Below are positions 46,201-53,557 of a stretch of 64,000 bases of DNA, piece by piece (within the stretch, counting starts at the first letter, position 1; each line of letters opens with the position of its first letter). The DNA lies in NCBI GenBank assembly GCA_030017715.1, contig JASEIU010000001.1, positions 334,677 to 398,676 on the forward strand. The letters run 5' to 3'. This stretch comes from Candidatus Saccharicenans sp. (GTDB taxonomy: Bacteria > Acidobacteriota > Aminicenantia > Aminicenantales > Saccharicenantaceae). The notes under the pieces were generated by a model. The model had not been told where the DNA came from, ran no database searches, and saw nothing but the letters and a program-made list of their open reading frames with translations. The position numbers were made by a program, and so were the translations under genes.

Positions 46201-47853
46201 CGCGAAAAAGTCAGGATAATCAAGACTCTGAGCGACCCGACCTTCCTCCTGGAAAGCATCAGGCTCGGGTATGACGACCAGCGAACCGCCGCCGGGGCTG
46301 TTGCTTCCGGCCGGATCAGGGTTTTCCGGGTTACTTCGATCTATCCTGGACTTCACCTCAGAGTGTGCCTTAACACCCGGGCCGGAGATCATTTTGACCT
46401 GCGGGTGGAGCTTTTTAGCGGCCGGTGGCGCACTGACCTTCAGGAAAGAATCTACTGGTATTTGATGCTTTCTGAGCATTACGAGTATCCGGGCCTTCTG
46501 CCTCGTCTGGCCAGCTGGCGGCCGGACCTCAGGGCAGTCAGTTATAGATTCATAAGCCGGCTGAGCGTGGATGATCGGATCAGGGATTTTGCTACCAGTT
46601 ATTCCTATCTGCAGCCGGCAATCAGCCCTCTGGAATGGCGGATGCTTTACATCCGGGCCATCTCTCTTATCTTTAAGGCGGCTGCAGCCACGGGTTTTAA
46701 GCTGATCCCGGGCGAGGCTCTGCCTGAAAATATCACCGTGGATTCGGCCAGCCCGATGTTTATCTCTCCGGGGAATATCAGATTCGGCAGTAAGAAATTG
46801 GACCTGGTAAGGTCGATCATTGAGAATTTTTATCTGAAAGTGGCAGCCGCCTATCCCTGGGCCGAAAAGATATTGGACCTGACCTGGATTTTTGATGCCG
46901 GCTTTGAAGTCTGGGAAGAAAAACAGGCCGCTGATTTTCTGGCTGGGCTTCAGGAAGAACTGCAGACAGAAGATTTTGATGTTGACCGGTTTGGTTCCCT
47001 GAAACATCATTTGGAGATTTATCTCAACGAAATCAAAAAAAATCCCGTGCTGCCGATTTCCGTGTTGCAGGCCATCCGGCAATACAAAGAATGGGAGTTA
47101 AACAGGACGGAAGCCAGGCCAGAAGAGAAAGAAGAAAAAGTTCTGGACCTGCTGGGTGAATTTCACCTCGAGCGACGGCCGGAGTGGATTCGCTTCTATT
47201 TTTACCGGCACACCTATTTTTCTTCCCTCACGGCTGAAGTGGCCGGCGCCTTTGAAAAGTTGCTGGCCAGGATGAAGGAGAGGCCGGACAAGCTGCCGGT
47301 TCAATTCCTGGAACTTTCCGAGCTGCAATCCAGTCTGAAAAATAAAATTGACCTTCAGGTTTTCAGCCGGATGGTTTTTCCCGGAACCCGCCAGGTCAAG
47401 GAGCTGGGTTTGCTTAAAGCTGGAGATCTGGGTCAGGAAAGGCTGGTGATCAAATCGACAATCACAGACCGGGATGGGAACCAGTTCACTTTTCGGCAGA
47501 CTTATGATCCGTCTGAGATCGGGCAGCTCTACAGGCTGTTCCTGAACGACAACTATCCCCGGGTTATTGCCCAGGCCAATCAAAACCTGGTCTTGATTGA
47601 TAATGAAGGATTTCTGGCCGGCGGCGTGTCCTATAGAAACCTGTCCAATCAGGTGGTTTTCATTGAAGGGGTGGTGGTGGCGGAGAGGTACAAAAAAAGA
47701 GGGCTGGGAAGGGCCATGCTGAGGGATTTTATCGGCCGGATGACCGGTTTCGGCATAAAAATGATTATGACTCATTATCTGATACCATTTTTCTTCATGA
47801 AAGAGGGTTTCGCTCTGGATAAACGCTGGGGGGCTCTGGTCCGGGTTATTTAA
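43231..47853 (+). CDS. Fusion: acyl-CoA synthetase (AMP-binding) - unknown large middle region - GNAT acyltransferase
   Basis: 1540 residues. After a helical N terminus (1-85), residues about 90-600 are an AMP-binding acyl-CoA synthetase: VMFTSGSTGQPKG (from 272), LPLYHTFGRYFELL, SGFGLTEATGG, the hinge DRIKDIYKNNRGQTIAPRKVE. Residues about 600-1400 are a large, largely helical region (EEAQEAMRLVEKLLYESES, and VRCWAYRLLILDNLLPGYSP) that I do not recognise. The last 110 residues are a GNAT fold with the acyl-CoA pyrophosphate loop RYKKRGLGRAM (about 1486-1496). No carrier-protein domain or Ser attachment site is seen. Plausible role: activate an acid to acyl-CoA and transfer it to an amine, which is inference. 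It is transcribed alone from its own promoter. Confidence 0.85.
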   Translation: MRQDIPRKGETVSLLEDLLTAFSSQPENNKSELAEKIVQTAAGLISSGSVASLSSAAVRDYLTQTSRPSFLQKLSCPQGCWAWAETCLAFIRQSGYRLLDLFEDRVREDPERLLFIDLSDGRTSQWTYSEIASYLRLLAGSFYLFSGKREPKLAIFSENHLDTACVDLACLFYDILVSPLNPAFNLDNLEMIFNQLQFNLVVTDSPERIKLLAALKQKTGLDFEILSTRRFDIPDLQVSLLGEKVRSINPVSAEEILQKRRLKSLEEVCTVMFTSGSTGQPKGVSFSEYNLISKRFCRAAALPAVGQDEVLLAFLPLYHTFGRYFELLGSIFWRGTYVFSGNPSVETLFSLFPKINPTGLVSVPIRWLQIYEKCLEELKKLSPGEDSAEAIRSIIGSRLRWGISAAGYLDPRVFHFFEKHGVNLVSGFGLTEATGGLTMTPPGAYLDNTQGRPLPGVELKLSPEGELLARGHYIARYLEDKGPGDRIPFPGDEENDYWLKTGDIFRVLPNGYYRIVDRIKDIYKNNRGQTIAPRKVEDKFRSVPGIKNAFLVGDGRPYNVLLIVPDESFPEFSTVLGKEGLEQYYKRIIEAANLELAPYERIINFALLDRDFSRERGELTAKGSFNRKNVVAVNSELIESLYRKSYLEIETETFRLRIPFWVIRDVGLLESDFNYENGRLIDRGRNLALEIKPAKKKGTYRVGDLIYEMADGLIDLGLFSRQPYLWCGNQSLVDFLPVKEGWDTAHPNISLRIKLPPEEEIRKLKETASPRGITDLSLLRVHQLITRIYFGRDEEAQEAMRLVEKLLYESESLRISTLLRLRLEAMAGHPLERVRCWAYRLLILDNLLPGYSPALEAFVESGKTFLNEESIEEITSSVLESGRFEALRKRMAGYRTTLKWPASPATIAQFKQLFQLLSDFARMHPEFTSRVAAELASWALHREDRALAAEAERILRELYLVNRLKIKLKLPEDFRQRLEGKLQLSGEFSDREKVRIIKTLSDPTFLLESIRLGYDDQRTAAGAVASGRIRVFRVTSIYPGLHLRVCLNTRAGDHFDLRVELFSGRWRTDLQERIYWYLMLSEHYEYPGLLPRLASWRPDLRAVSYRFISRLSVDDRIRDFATSYSYLQPAISPLEWRMLYIRAISLIFKAAAATGFKLIPGEALPENITVDSASPMFISPGNIRFGSKKLDLVRSIIENFYLKVAAAYPWAEKILDLTWIFDAGFEVWEEKQAADFLAGLQEELQTEDFDVDRFGSLKHHLEIYLNEIKKNPVLPISVLQAIRQYKEWELNRTEARPEEKEEKVLDLLGEFHLERRPEWIRFYFYRHTYFSSLTAEVAGAFEKLLARMKERPDKLPVQFLELSELQSSLKNKIDLQVFSRMVFPGTRQVKELGLLKAGDLGQERLVIKSTITDRDGNQFTFRQTYDPSEIGQLYRLFLNDNYPRVIAQANQNLVLIDNEGFLAGGVSYRNLSNQVVFIEGVVVAERYKKRGLGRAMLRDFIGRMTGFGIKMIMTHYLIPFFFMKEGFALDKRWGALVRVI

Positions 47854-47976
47854 CCGGGGGACAGGCCGGCGATGACCTTGCCGGCAGCCGGCAGATAAAA
47901 GCCGGATAATAATAAGGCTAATAATTAAGTCGGGTAAAACCTGACTCAGACTATCCGCTCGAAAACAAGATACGGA

Positions 47977-49575
47977 CTAATAGAGTTTGTGTCCGCGGTG
48001 GTCGATGATTATAAAGGCCGGGAGGTCTTTCACCACAATCTTTCTGACCGCTTCCATCCCCAGGTCTTCAAAATCCACCAGTTCGGAAGAGACAATATGC
48101 TCCCTGGCCACCAGGGCGGCAGCGCCTCCGATGGTGCCGAGATAAAATCCTCCGTAGCGTCGGCAGGCTTCGACCACTTTTTCCGACCGGTTTCCCTTGG
48201 CTAACATAACCCTGGATGCGCCAGCTTTCATGAACTCTTCGACGTAATTATCCATTCTCTGGGCTGTGGTGGGTCCGAAACTTCCGGTCGGCAGCCCCGG
48301 CGGAGTTTTAGCCGGTCCGGCATAATAAACCGGATGATTTTTGAAGTACTCCGGTAACGGCTGCCCGCTGTCCAGCATTTTCTTAAGCCTGAGGTGAGCT
48401 ATATCCCGGGCGACAATCAGAGTGCCTGAAAGTTTAAGCCGGGTTCCAACCGGGTATCTGGACAGCTCGGCCATGAGGCCCTCGATCGGTTGATCCAGAT
48501 TTATGGCCGGGGCTTCTTCCAGCTTCAACTCATCGATCTTTTTCAAAAAGCGCGCTGGATTCCTGTCCAGGGCTTCAATGAAAATTCCGTTGCGGTTTAT
48601 TTTTGCTTTGAGGTTGCGGTCGGCGTTGCAACTGACTCCGATTCCCACCGGCAGGGAGCCTCCGTGTCTTGGCAGTCTTATAACCCTGGCTTCGACCGCC
48701 AGAGCCACTCCGCCGAATTGAGCTCCGAGGCCGGTGTCCCTGGCTATCTGAAGTACTTTCTTTTCCCATTCCAGGTCTCGGTATCCATGGGGAAGTCCTG
48801 TTGGCCTGGTAACCAGGTTATCGAGAAAGCCTGCCGAGGCCAGCTTGACCGTTTTGACATTCATTTCAGGCGACAGGCCGCCGATGACCACGGCAATTCG
48901 GTAAGGGGGACAGGCGGCCACTCCGAGAGCTTTTATTTTCTCCCTTAAAAAACCCAGCAGCGTTCTTTCATCACGGAGCAGGGATTTATTTTCCTGGTAA
49001 AGAGCAGTCTTGTTGGAGGAACCGCCGCCTTTGGCCATAAGGTAGAATCGGTATTCGCTTCCGGTTACGCTAAAAATTTCGATCTGGGCCGGCAGGTTAT
49101 GCCCGGTGTTTTTTTCCTCAAAAATTGAAAGCGGGGCGTTCTGCGAAGCTCGCAGGTTCAGAGTGGTATAAGCCTCAAATACTCCGCGGCTCAGATACCT
49201 GGCATCGTCAACCCCGGTCAGAACATTTTCACCCTTATAGCCTATGATATTGGCCGTTCCGGTATCCTGACACAGGGGCAGCAACCCTTCGGCCGAAATG
49301 ACAGCGTTCTTGAGCAGCATGACCGCCACGAAGCGGTCGTTGGCCGAAGCTTCCGGGTCATCCAGAATGGCTGCCAGGTTTTCCAGGTGGGAGGTCCGGA
49401 AATAGAAGTTCACCAGGGAAAAAGCTTCTCTGGCCAGAAGCCGCAGGGCTTGCGGCTTTACCTCCAGAAATTTTTTCCCGCGGCTTTTCACCTCTTTTAC
49501 ATAATCAGAGGTCAGCCTGAGGTATCTGGTCTGGTCTTTTTCCTGAGGGAAAACCGGACTGTATTCGAACTTCAT
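47977..49575 (-). CDS. Class I fumarate hydratase family; probable mesaconase (mesaconate hydratase)
   Basis: 532 residues with alpha and beta parts fused. The [4Fe-4S] cysteines are in LPLCQDTGTA, GVAACPPYRIAV and GVSCNADRN; the beta part has GSFGPTTAQRMD and KGNRSEKVVEACRRYGG. Class I enzymes hydrate fumarate, and some members hydrate mesaconate to citramalate. It is the last gene of the methylaspartate operon, directly supplying the step after methylaspartate ammonia-lyase, so mesaconase is the better reading; fumarase cannot be excluded. GGAGAAGG precedes the ATG. No citramalate lyase gene is nearby. Confidence 0.88.
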   Translation of the reverse strand: MKFEYSPVFPQEKDQTRYLRLTSDYVKEVKSRGKKFLEVKPQALRLLAREAFSLVNFYFRTSHLENLAAILDDPEASANDRFVAVMLLKNAVISAEGLLPLCQDTGTANIIGYKGENVLTGVDDARYLSRGVFEAYTTLNLRASQNAPLSIFEEKNTGHNLPAQIEIFSVTGSEYRFYLMAKGGGSSNKTALYQENKSLLRDERTLLGFLREKIKALGVAACPPYRIAVVIGGLSPEMNVKTVKLASAGFLDNLVTRPTGLPHGYRDLEWEKKVLQIARDTGLGAQFGGVALAVEARVIRLPRHGGSLPVGIGVSCNADRNLKAKINRNGIFIEALDRNPARFLKKIDELKLEEAPAINLDQPIEGLMAELSRYPVGTRLKLSGTLIVARDIAHLRLKKMLDSGQPLPEYFKNHPVYYAGPAKTPPGLPTGSFGPTTAQRMDNYVEEFMKAGASRVMLAKGNRSEKVVEACRRYGGFYLGTIGGAAALVAREHIVSSELVDFEDLGMEAVRKIVVKDLPAFIIIDHRGHKLY

Positions 49576-49599
49576 ATTGACCTTCTCCAGCCGAAGTTA

Positions 49600-50550
49600 T
49601 CAGTCTTCTATATCCATATATTCGATGATGTCTTCGAAGCCGGCTATGGTCTTGTGCCCGACCATGCCGATCAACATATAATCATTGGTCAGAGGGTTAA
49701 GGCGGAATTCTTTGAGCAGCCTGAAATTTTCGATCTGGCCTGACCGGTCGACATGGGTTCTGGGACCGGTGCAGTAAATCTTCATCTCGCCAACCTGAAT
49801 GACATCCTCTCCGGGAACACTGACAATGGGCACATCAGCTTTAATGACTTCCAGTACCTTATTTTCCAGTTCGTCCAGGTCGATATTTGGCCGTTCCTGA
49901 AAATTGATGACAAAGCCATGGCGAACATCGGAGTGGATCAGGGGACTGCTGGATTTGTAACCGTAATCTCTTTCCAGAATAGCGGTGGTGATGTCCTCGG
50001 CCGAGTGGGCCATCAGGCGGTACTTGATGGTCCGGTCGACGATGGTCTTGATGTTCTGAGGATAGGGGCCAAAAACCGTCGGCCGGGCGACGATGATTTC
50101 TTCGCCTATGCCAATGAGAACCTGAGCATTGCAGCCCAGGATATCATAGATCAGGTCGAAATGTTCAACCACCACCCGGCGTTTGTGTTCTATGGCCTGC
50201 CTGATAGCTTCCTTGATTTTATATTTCTGCATAAAGGCCAGCTCGTGGCGAACATCGATGTGGAAGGTATGTCCCGAAAAATAGTCCTCAGGCGAGAATG
50301 AATAGAGGGGGGCTCTTCTGATATTTATGCCCTCGTCTTCGTTGGTGAGTTCCAGCCCGGGGAAAAGGCCACGGATCAGGGTGGATTTGCCGGAGCCTTC
50401 TTCTCCGATGATGCCAATCAGGTAATCCGTTGGCGCTAAATAGCGACGGGCTATTTCGCTGGCCACCATGTAAAGACGGTAGCGCCCTCGTGGGGCGTAA
50501 TAGACGGCATAGATCAAGGTGTCAAGCCGGGAAAGTTGTCTGGGATCCAT
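49600..50550 (-). CDS. P-loop NTPase with tRNA-synthetase second-additional-domain (SAD)-like part
   Basis: 316 residues. A Walker A loop is at 49-57 (GEEGSGKST), with FHIDVRHELAF and VVVEHFDLIYD typical of uridine-kinase-like P-loop enzymes. Residues about 175-290 look like the SAD of alanyl/threonyl-tRNA synthetases: MAHSAEDI (H182, D186), HSDVRHGFVINF, and CTGPRTHVDRSGQI (C260, H266) resembling the CGGTHV..TG motif. The zinc-ligand spacing is altered (H-x3-D and C-x5-H). Similar kinase/SAD combinations occur as nucleoside kinases in Firmicutes, but with the SAD in front. Role in the glutamate operon unknown; chaperoning or modifying a cofactor or RNA would be guesses. Confidence 0.72.
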   Translation of the reverse strand: MDPRQLSRLDTLIYAVYYAPRGRYRLYMVASEIARRYLAPTDYLIGIIGEEGSGKSTLIRGLFPGLELTNEDEGINIRRAPLYSFSPEDYFSGHTFHIDVRHELAFMQKYKIKEAIRQAIEHKRRVVVEHFDLIYDILGCNAQVLIGIGEEIIVARPTVFGPYPQNIKTIVDRTIKYRLMAHSAEDITTAILERDYGYKSSSPLIHSDVRHGFVINFQERPNIDLDELENKVLEVIKADVPIVSVPGEDVIQVGEMKIYCTGPRTHVDRSGQIENFRLLKEFRLNPLTNDYMLIGMVGHKTIAGFEDIIEYMDIED

Positions 50551-50564
50551 TGATTCCCCAACCC

Positions 50565-50909
50565 TTAGAATTTTATATCAAACAGCGGGACATGCTGCTG
50601 GGCGCCATAAGTATCGGTATCGCCCGGTGCACCGGAAGGAATTTTTCTCCTCATGGTAATCTTGACAGCCTGACTCGGCTCAAAATAAACAATTTTTAGA
50701 ATATCCGTTTCTGAAATCCGGTACAGGGCGGCAATTTTCCTGGCGGTGATTATCTTTTTCTCCCGGAACAGCTCAAAATGGCGCCTATCCTTAAACATGA
50801 TATCAAGAGTCAGCTCAAAAGGTCCAGAGTTCTTGGAACGAATTACCCGGGCCACCTGGAGAATATTTCTTTTCCTGTTTTTATGGCGTTTTTTTTCGTT
50901 TACCGGCAT
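50565..50909 (-). CDS. DUF4387 family protein (AtuA-associated small protein)
   Basis: 114 residues from ATG 50909 (a GTG four codons upstream overlaps the GGGGGG ribosome site). The segments VARVIRSKNSGPFELTLDIM and SGAPGDTDTYGAQQHVPLF are the DUF4387 signature. This family commonly sits next to DUF1446/AtuA genes. The start is 14 bases past the AtuA-like stop. It may correspond to the small C-terminal domain that longer AtuA proteins carry; biochemical function is unknown. Confidence 0.85.
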   Translation of the reverse strand: MPVNEKKRHKNRKRNILQVARVIRSKNSGPFELTLDIMFKDRRHFELFREKKIITARKIAALYRISETDILKIVYFEPSQAVKITMRRKIPSGAPGDTDTYGAQQHVPLFDIKF

Positions 50910-50923
50910 CTTTCCCCCCACAG

Positions 50924-52303
50924 CTATAATTCTCTAATTTCTGTCCTGAAAAAATACGGGTCATCTATTTTCATTAAATGATAAATGGAAAACTCAAAGA
51001 CTTTGCCCATGGCCACATCGGAGGGAGAAAAAGGGAAGGCCAGATTGCCGGCGGTGGCGAGGCGACCTTCGTAGCCATGGTGAAGCAGAGCCGAGCGGGT
51101 GACGGCCAGCAGCGAGTCGGCTTCTTCCTGGCTCCGGCCGATGGCTTCGATCACGATTCCCAGCTCGTGGGATGAAGCCTTCTTGACCGGCTCCAGCTCC
51201 CCCATGACGCCGTTTTTCCCGTAGACGTGAAAGAAAATCCGTCCTTCCTCCGGGGCAATTTTCATTATATCTCTGGCTCTTTTTTCAACCGCTCTGAGGA
51301 TGGAATCAATTTTAGAAATCATGATCGGGTCGCGCACGCCGGCCACGCTGATCGACCGGTAGCCGGTCAGCCGCACTCCCTCCAGCTTAATCCAGTAATC
51401 TTCGGAAGGCACGAATCGGCTGCCGCGAACTCGAACTCTGCCCTGCCCGATATCTTCGAAAGAGCAACCGCGAAGGTTAATCAGACCTCCGGGTCCCGGC
51501 AGCTCGTAGGGGTCCGATTTCTCGTACAGAGTATGGGCGGCCGCCGATTGCGGGCTGAATTTTCTTTCGGGCGAGAGAGCCTCTAAGATGAATGAATCTT
51601 CTTCCAGGATCCCCAGGGCGCAGTCCGAGCCAGACCCCGGCGTGGCGGCAATGGCCGCGCACTCGAGGATTTTCCCGAGGTGCAGGGCCAGCCCGGGGTC
51701 GTAGCCCAGCGAAATCGGCAGGGCGGCAAACACCGCCGGGTCGTAGGACCTTCCGGCCACCACCACCTGGCAGCCTTCTTTTAGAAGCTTGATAAAAGGT
51801 TCAACGCCCATCTGGGCGACGATGTTTTCGCTCTGTTCGACAGTCTGCGGGCTAAGCTCGGGAACAAAGGCCAGAGGCTTGATGCGATTCTCTTTAAGAG
51901 CCCTGATCACAGTTGCTTTTTCTATGTCGCCATAGGCCACCCCGAGCCTGAAATGGAGGTTTTCTTCTGCGGCAATTTCTTTAACAATATCCAGACACCA
52001 GTCGACATGCGGCCGGGCGCCGGAGCCGCCGGCGGTGCCGATGACCACCGGAATGCCCTTTTCCAGGCCGGCTTTTATCATCAGTCGCAGGTCTCGTTTA
52101 ACGGCCAGGCGGTTGGTAAAGGATTTCCCGGCTCCAAGATAATAAGGTCCCGGGTCGGTGGAACCGGCATCGGCGGCAATCAGGTCCGGTTTTTTCTTCA
52201 GGCCGTTTCGGAAGGAGCTCTCAGGAAAACCGTAGCCCAGAATGGCTGTGGTGGATAGAATCTTAAAGGGCGGAAGCTTTTTCCTGGTTTTTTGGGCGGG
52301 CAT
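50924..52303 (-). CDS. Acyclic terpene utilisation AtuA family (DUF1446) protein
   Basis: 459 residues of the DUF1446/AtuA family: GYGFPESSFRNGLKKKPDLI, IAADAGSTDPGPYYLGAGKS, VVIGTAGGSGARPHVDW, and VVAGRSYDPAVFAALP. AtuA was named from citronellol/geraniol degradation, but the reaction of the family is not settled. Length is short of full AtuA (about 600), consistent with the C-terminal part being the separate DUF4387 protein downstream. Three bases separate it from mal. Here it is more likely to serve glutamate fermentation than terpenes. Confidence 0.87.
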   Translation of the reverse strand: MPAQKTRKKLPPFKILSTTAILGYGFPESSFRNGLKKKPDLIAADAGSTDPGPYYLGAGKSFTNRLAVKRDLRLMIKAGLEKGIPVVIGTAGGSGARPHVDWCLDIVKEIAAEENLHFRLGVAYGDIEKATVIRALKENRIKPLAFVPELSPQTVEQSENIVAQMGVEPFIKLLKEGCQVVVAGRSYDPAVFAALPISLGYDPGLALHLGKILECAAIAATPGSGSDCALGILEEDSFILEALSPERKFSPQSAAAHTLYEKSDPYELPGPGGLINLRGCSFEDIGQGRVRVRGSRFVPSEDYWIKLEGVRLTGYRSISVAGVRDPIMISKIDSILRAVEKRARDIMKIAPEEGRIFFHVYGKNGVMGELEPVKKASSHELGIVIEAIGRSQEEADSLLAVTRSALLHHGYEGRLATAGNLAFPFSPSDVAMGKVFEFSIYHLMKIDDPYFFRTEIREL

Positions 52304-52306
52304 TTA

Positions 52307-53557
52307 TTATCTCTCTCCGTATTTCATTTTAAGAATCTGGATAATTCTTTCCATCTCATTATTCACAATCATGAACCCTTCGTCAAAACCCATACCCGGC
52401 TTGGCCAGCATTCGGTCCGGACGGGTGGCCATGGCCACATGAACGCAAGCAATGGCTGAGATGTCTGTTTCATTGCAGGTTCCGCCCTGATAGGCCTCAA
52501 TGCCGTGAGTTTTGCAGTAGAGGTTGCTTTCTATCACATTCTGAATACCCCCCAGGTCGGGAGTCTTGACCTGGATCATATGGCAGGCCCGGGCATCTGT
52601 GAATTCCCGGATATCTTCGAGAGTGTTGCAATGTTCGTCAGCTACTATCTTTACTTTTGATCCCATTGACTCCAGCCTGCGGGTGATTCTGGCCAGCCCT
52701 TCCATCTGCCTGTATTTTTCTTCCAGGTCCACCGGGCCTTCAAGGTAGAGGTTAAAGCCGTCGGCTTCTTTTTCCAGTGAGGCTAAGTAATCAGCCACCC
52801 GGTCGAGGTCTCCGTCAAAAATCAGGCCGATCGTTCCGTAGACATCGATGTGAATATCGGGCCGGTAATCTGCCCGCGGCCTGAGTTTGATGATTCTGTT
52901 TACCAGCCAGCGGATGTATTCTCTTAATTTTTCGCCGTCGCGTCCCAGCTTGTCCTCAATGTTGTTAATCAGGGCATGGGGGAGAGCGTCGACCTGTTTC
53001 AGGATCATTTTATCGGCATTGGTATAACGGTCATCTCCGGACTGTCCGAAGATTTTAACCCTTTCCGGCATTACCGGCAGGTTGTACTCCTGGCAGATGA
53101 TCTCAGCCTTTAGCTTCTTCTCGGCTCTGGCCCGGGCATCGAGGAGAGCCTGGGAAAGGCCGTATCTGATGGCCGTGTGGAGCCGCTGGCCCTCAAATTT
53201 GAGCTGCTCGAATCTCGCGGCCATCTTCCTGAAGGATTCGACCTCCATTCCCTCCAGAAGGGGACGCAGATGTTTTTTCATAAAGGGGAGATAGCGGTCG
53301 GCTAAAAACAACGGGTCCCGGCCGCCGACTCCGGAATACTGGACGGCCGCGCAATCCCCAACGGCCAGTTGACCGTCTTCCAGTTCCAGGATGATCGAAA
53401 CGCCTTCCCCGGCCATCCTGATTCTTTCAAATCCCCTGGTAACCGGGTGTCCCTCGTAAATAAAACCATCCGCCCGGGCACCTTTCTTGATTGCTTTCTG
53501 GTCGTCAAAGAAGAAAGCGGACTTTCCGGGCACAAACAGAACTCTTTGTATTTTCAT
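52307..53557 (-). CDS. Methylaspartate ammonia-lyase
   Basis: Converts (2S,3S)-3-methylaspartate to mesaconate and ammonia. 416 residues, enolase superfamily. Magnesium ligands D238 (HIDVYG), E273 (LEGPVD) and D307 (VADEHC), the base K331 (QVKTPDLGG) and H194 (PHALINN) all fall at the same numbers as in the Clostridium tetanomorphum enzyme as I remember it. The start overlaps the glmE stop by ATGA. It is the second step of the methylaspartate route, with the mutase genes upstream and the mesaconase-like gene downstream. Confidence 0.96.
   Translation of the reverse strand: MKIQRVLFVPGKSAFFFDDQKAIKKGARADGFIYEGHPVTRGFERIRMAGEGVSIILELEDGQLAVGDCAAVQYSGVGGRDPLFLADRYLPFMKKHLRPLLEGMEVESFRKMAARFEQLKFEGQRLHTAIRYGLSQALLDARARAEKKLKAEIICQEYNLPVMPERVKIFGQSGDDRYTNADKMILKQVDALPHALINNIEDKLGRDGEKLREYIRWLVNRIIKLRPRADYRPDIHIDVYGTIGLIFDGDLDRVADYLASLEKEADGFNLYLEGPVDLEEKYRQMEGLARITRRLESMGSKVKIVADEHCNTLEDIREFTDARACHMIQVKTPDLGGIQNVIESNLYCKTHGIEAYQGGTCNETDISAIACVHVAMATRPDRMLAKPGMGFDEGFMIVNNEMERIIQILKMKYGER

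Noticed and set aside
46195..47082. Minus-strand 295-codon frame inside the 1540-residue gene
   Set aside because: Antisense shadow; the plus frame is continuous through this region with protein-like helices.
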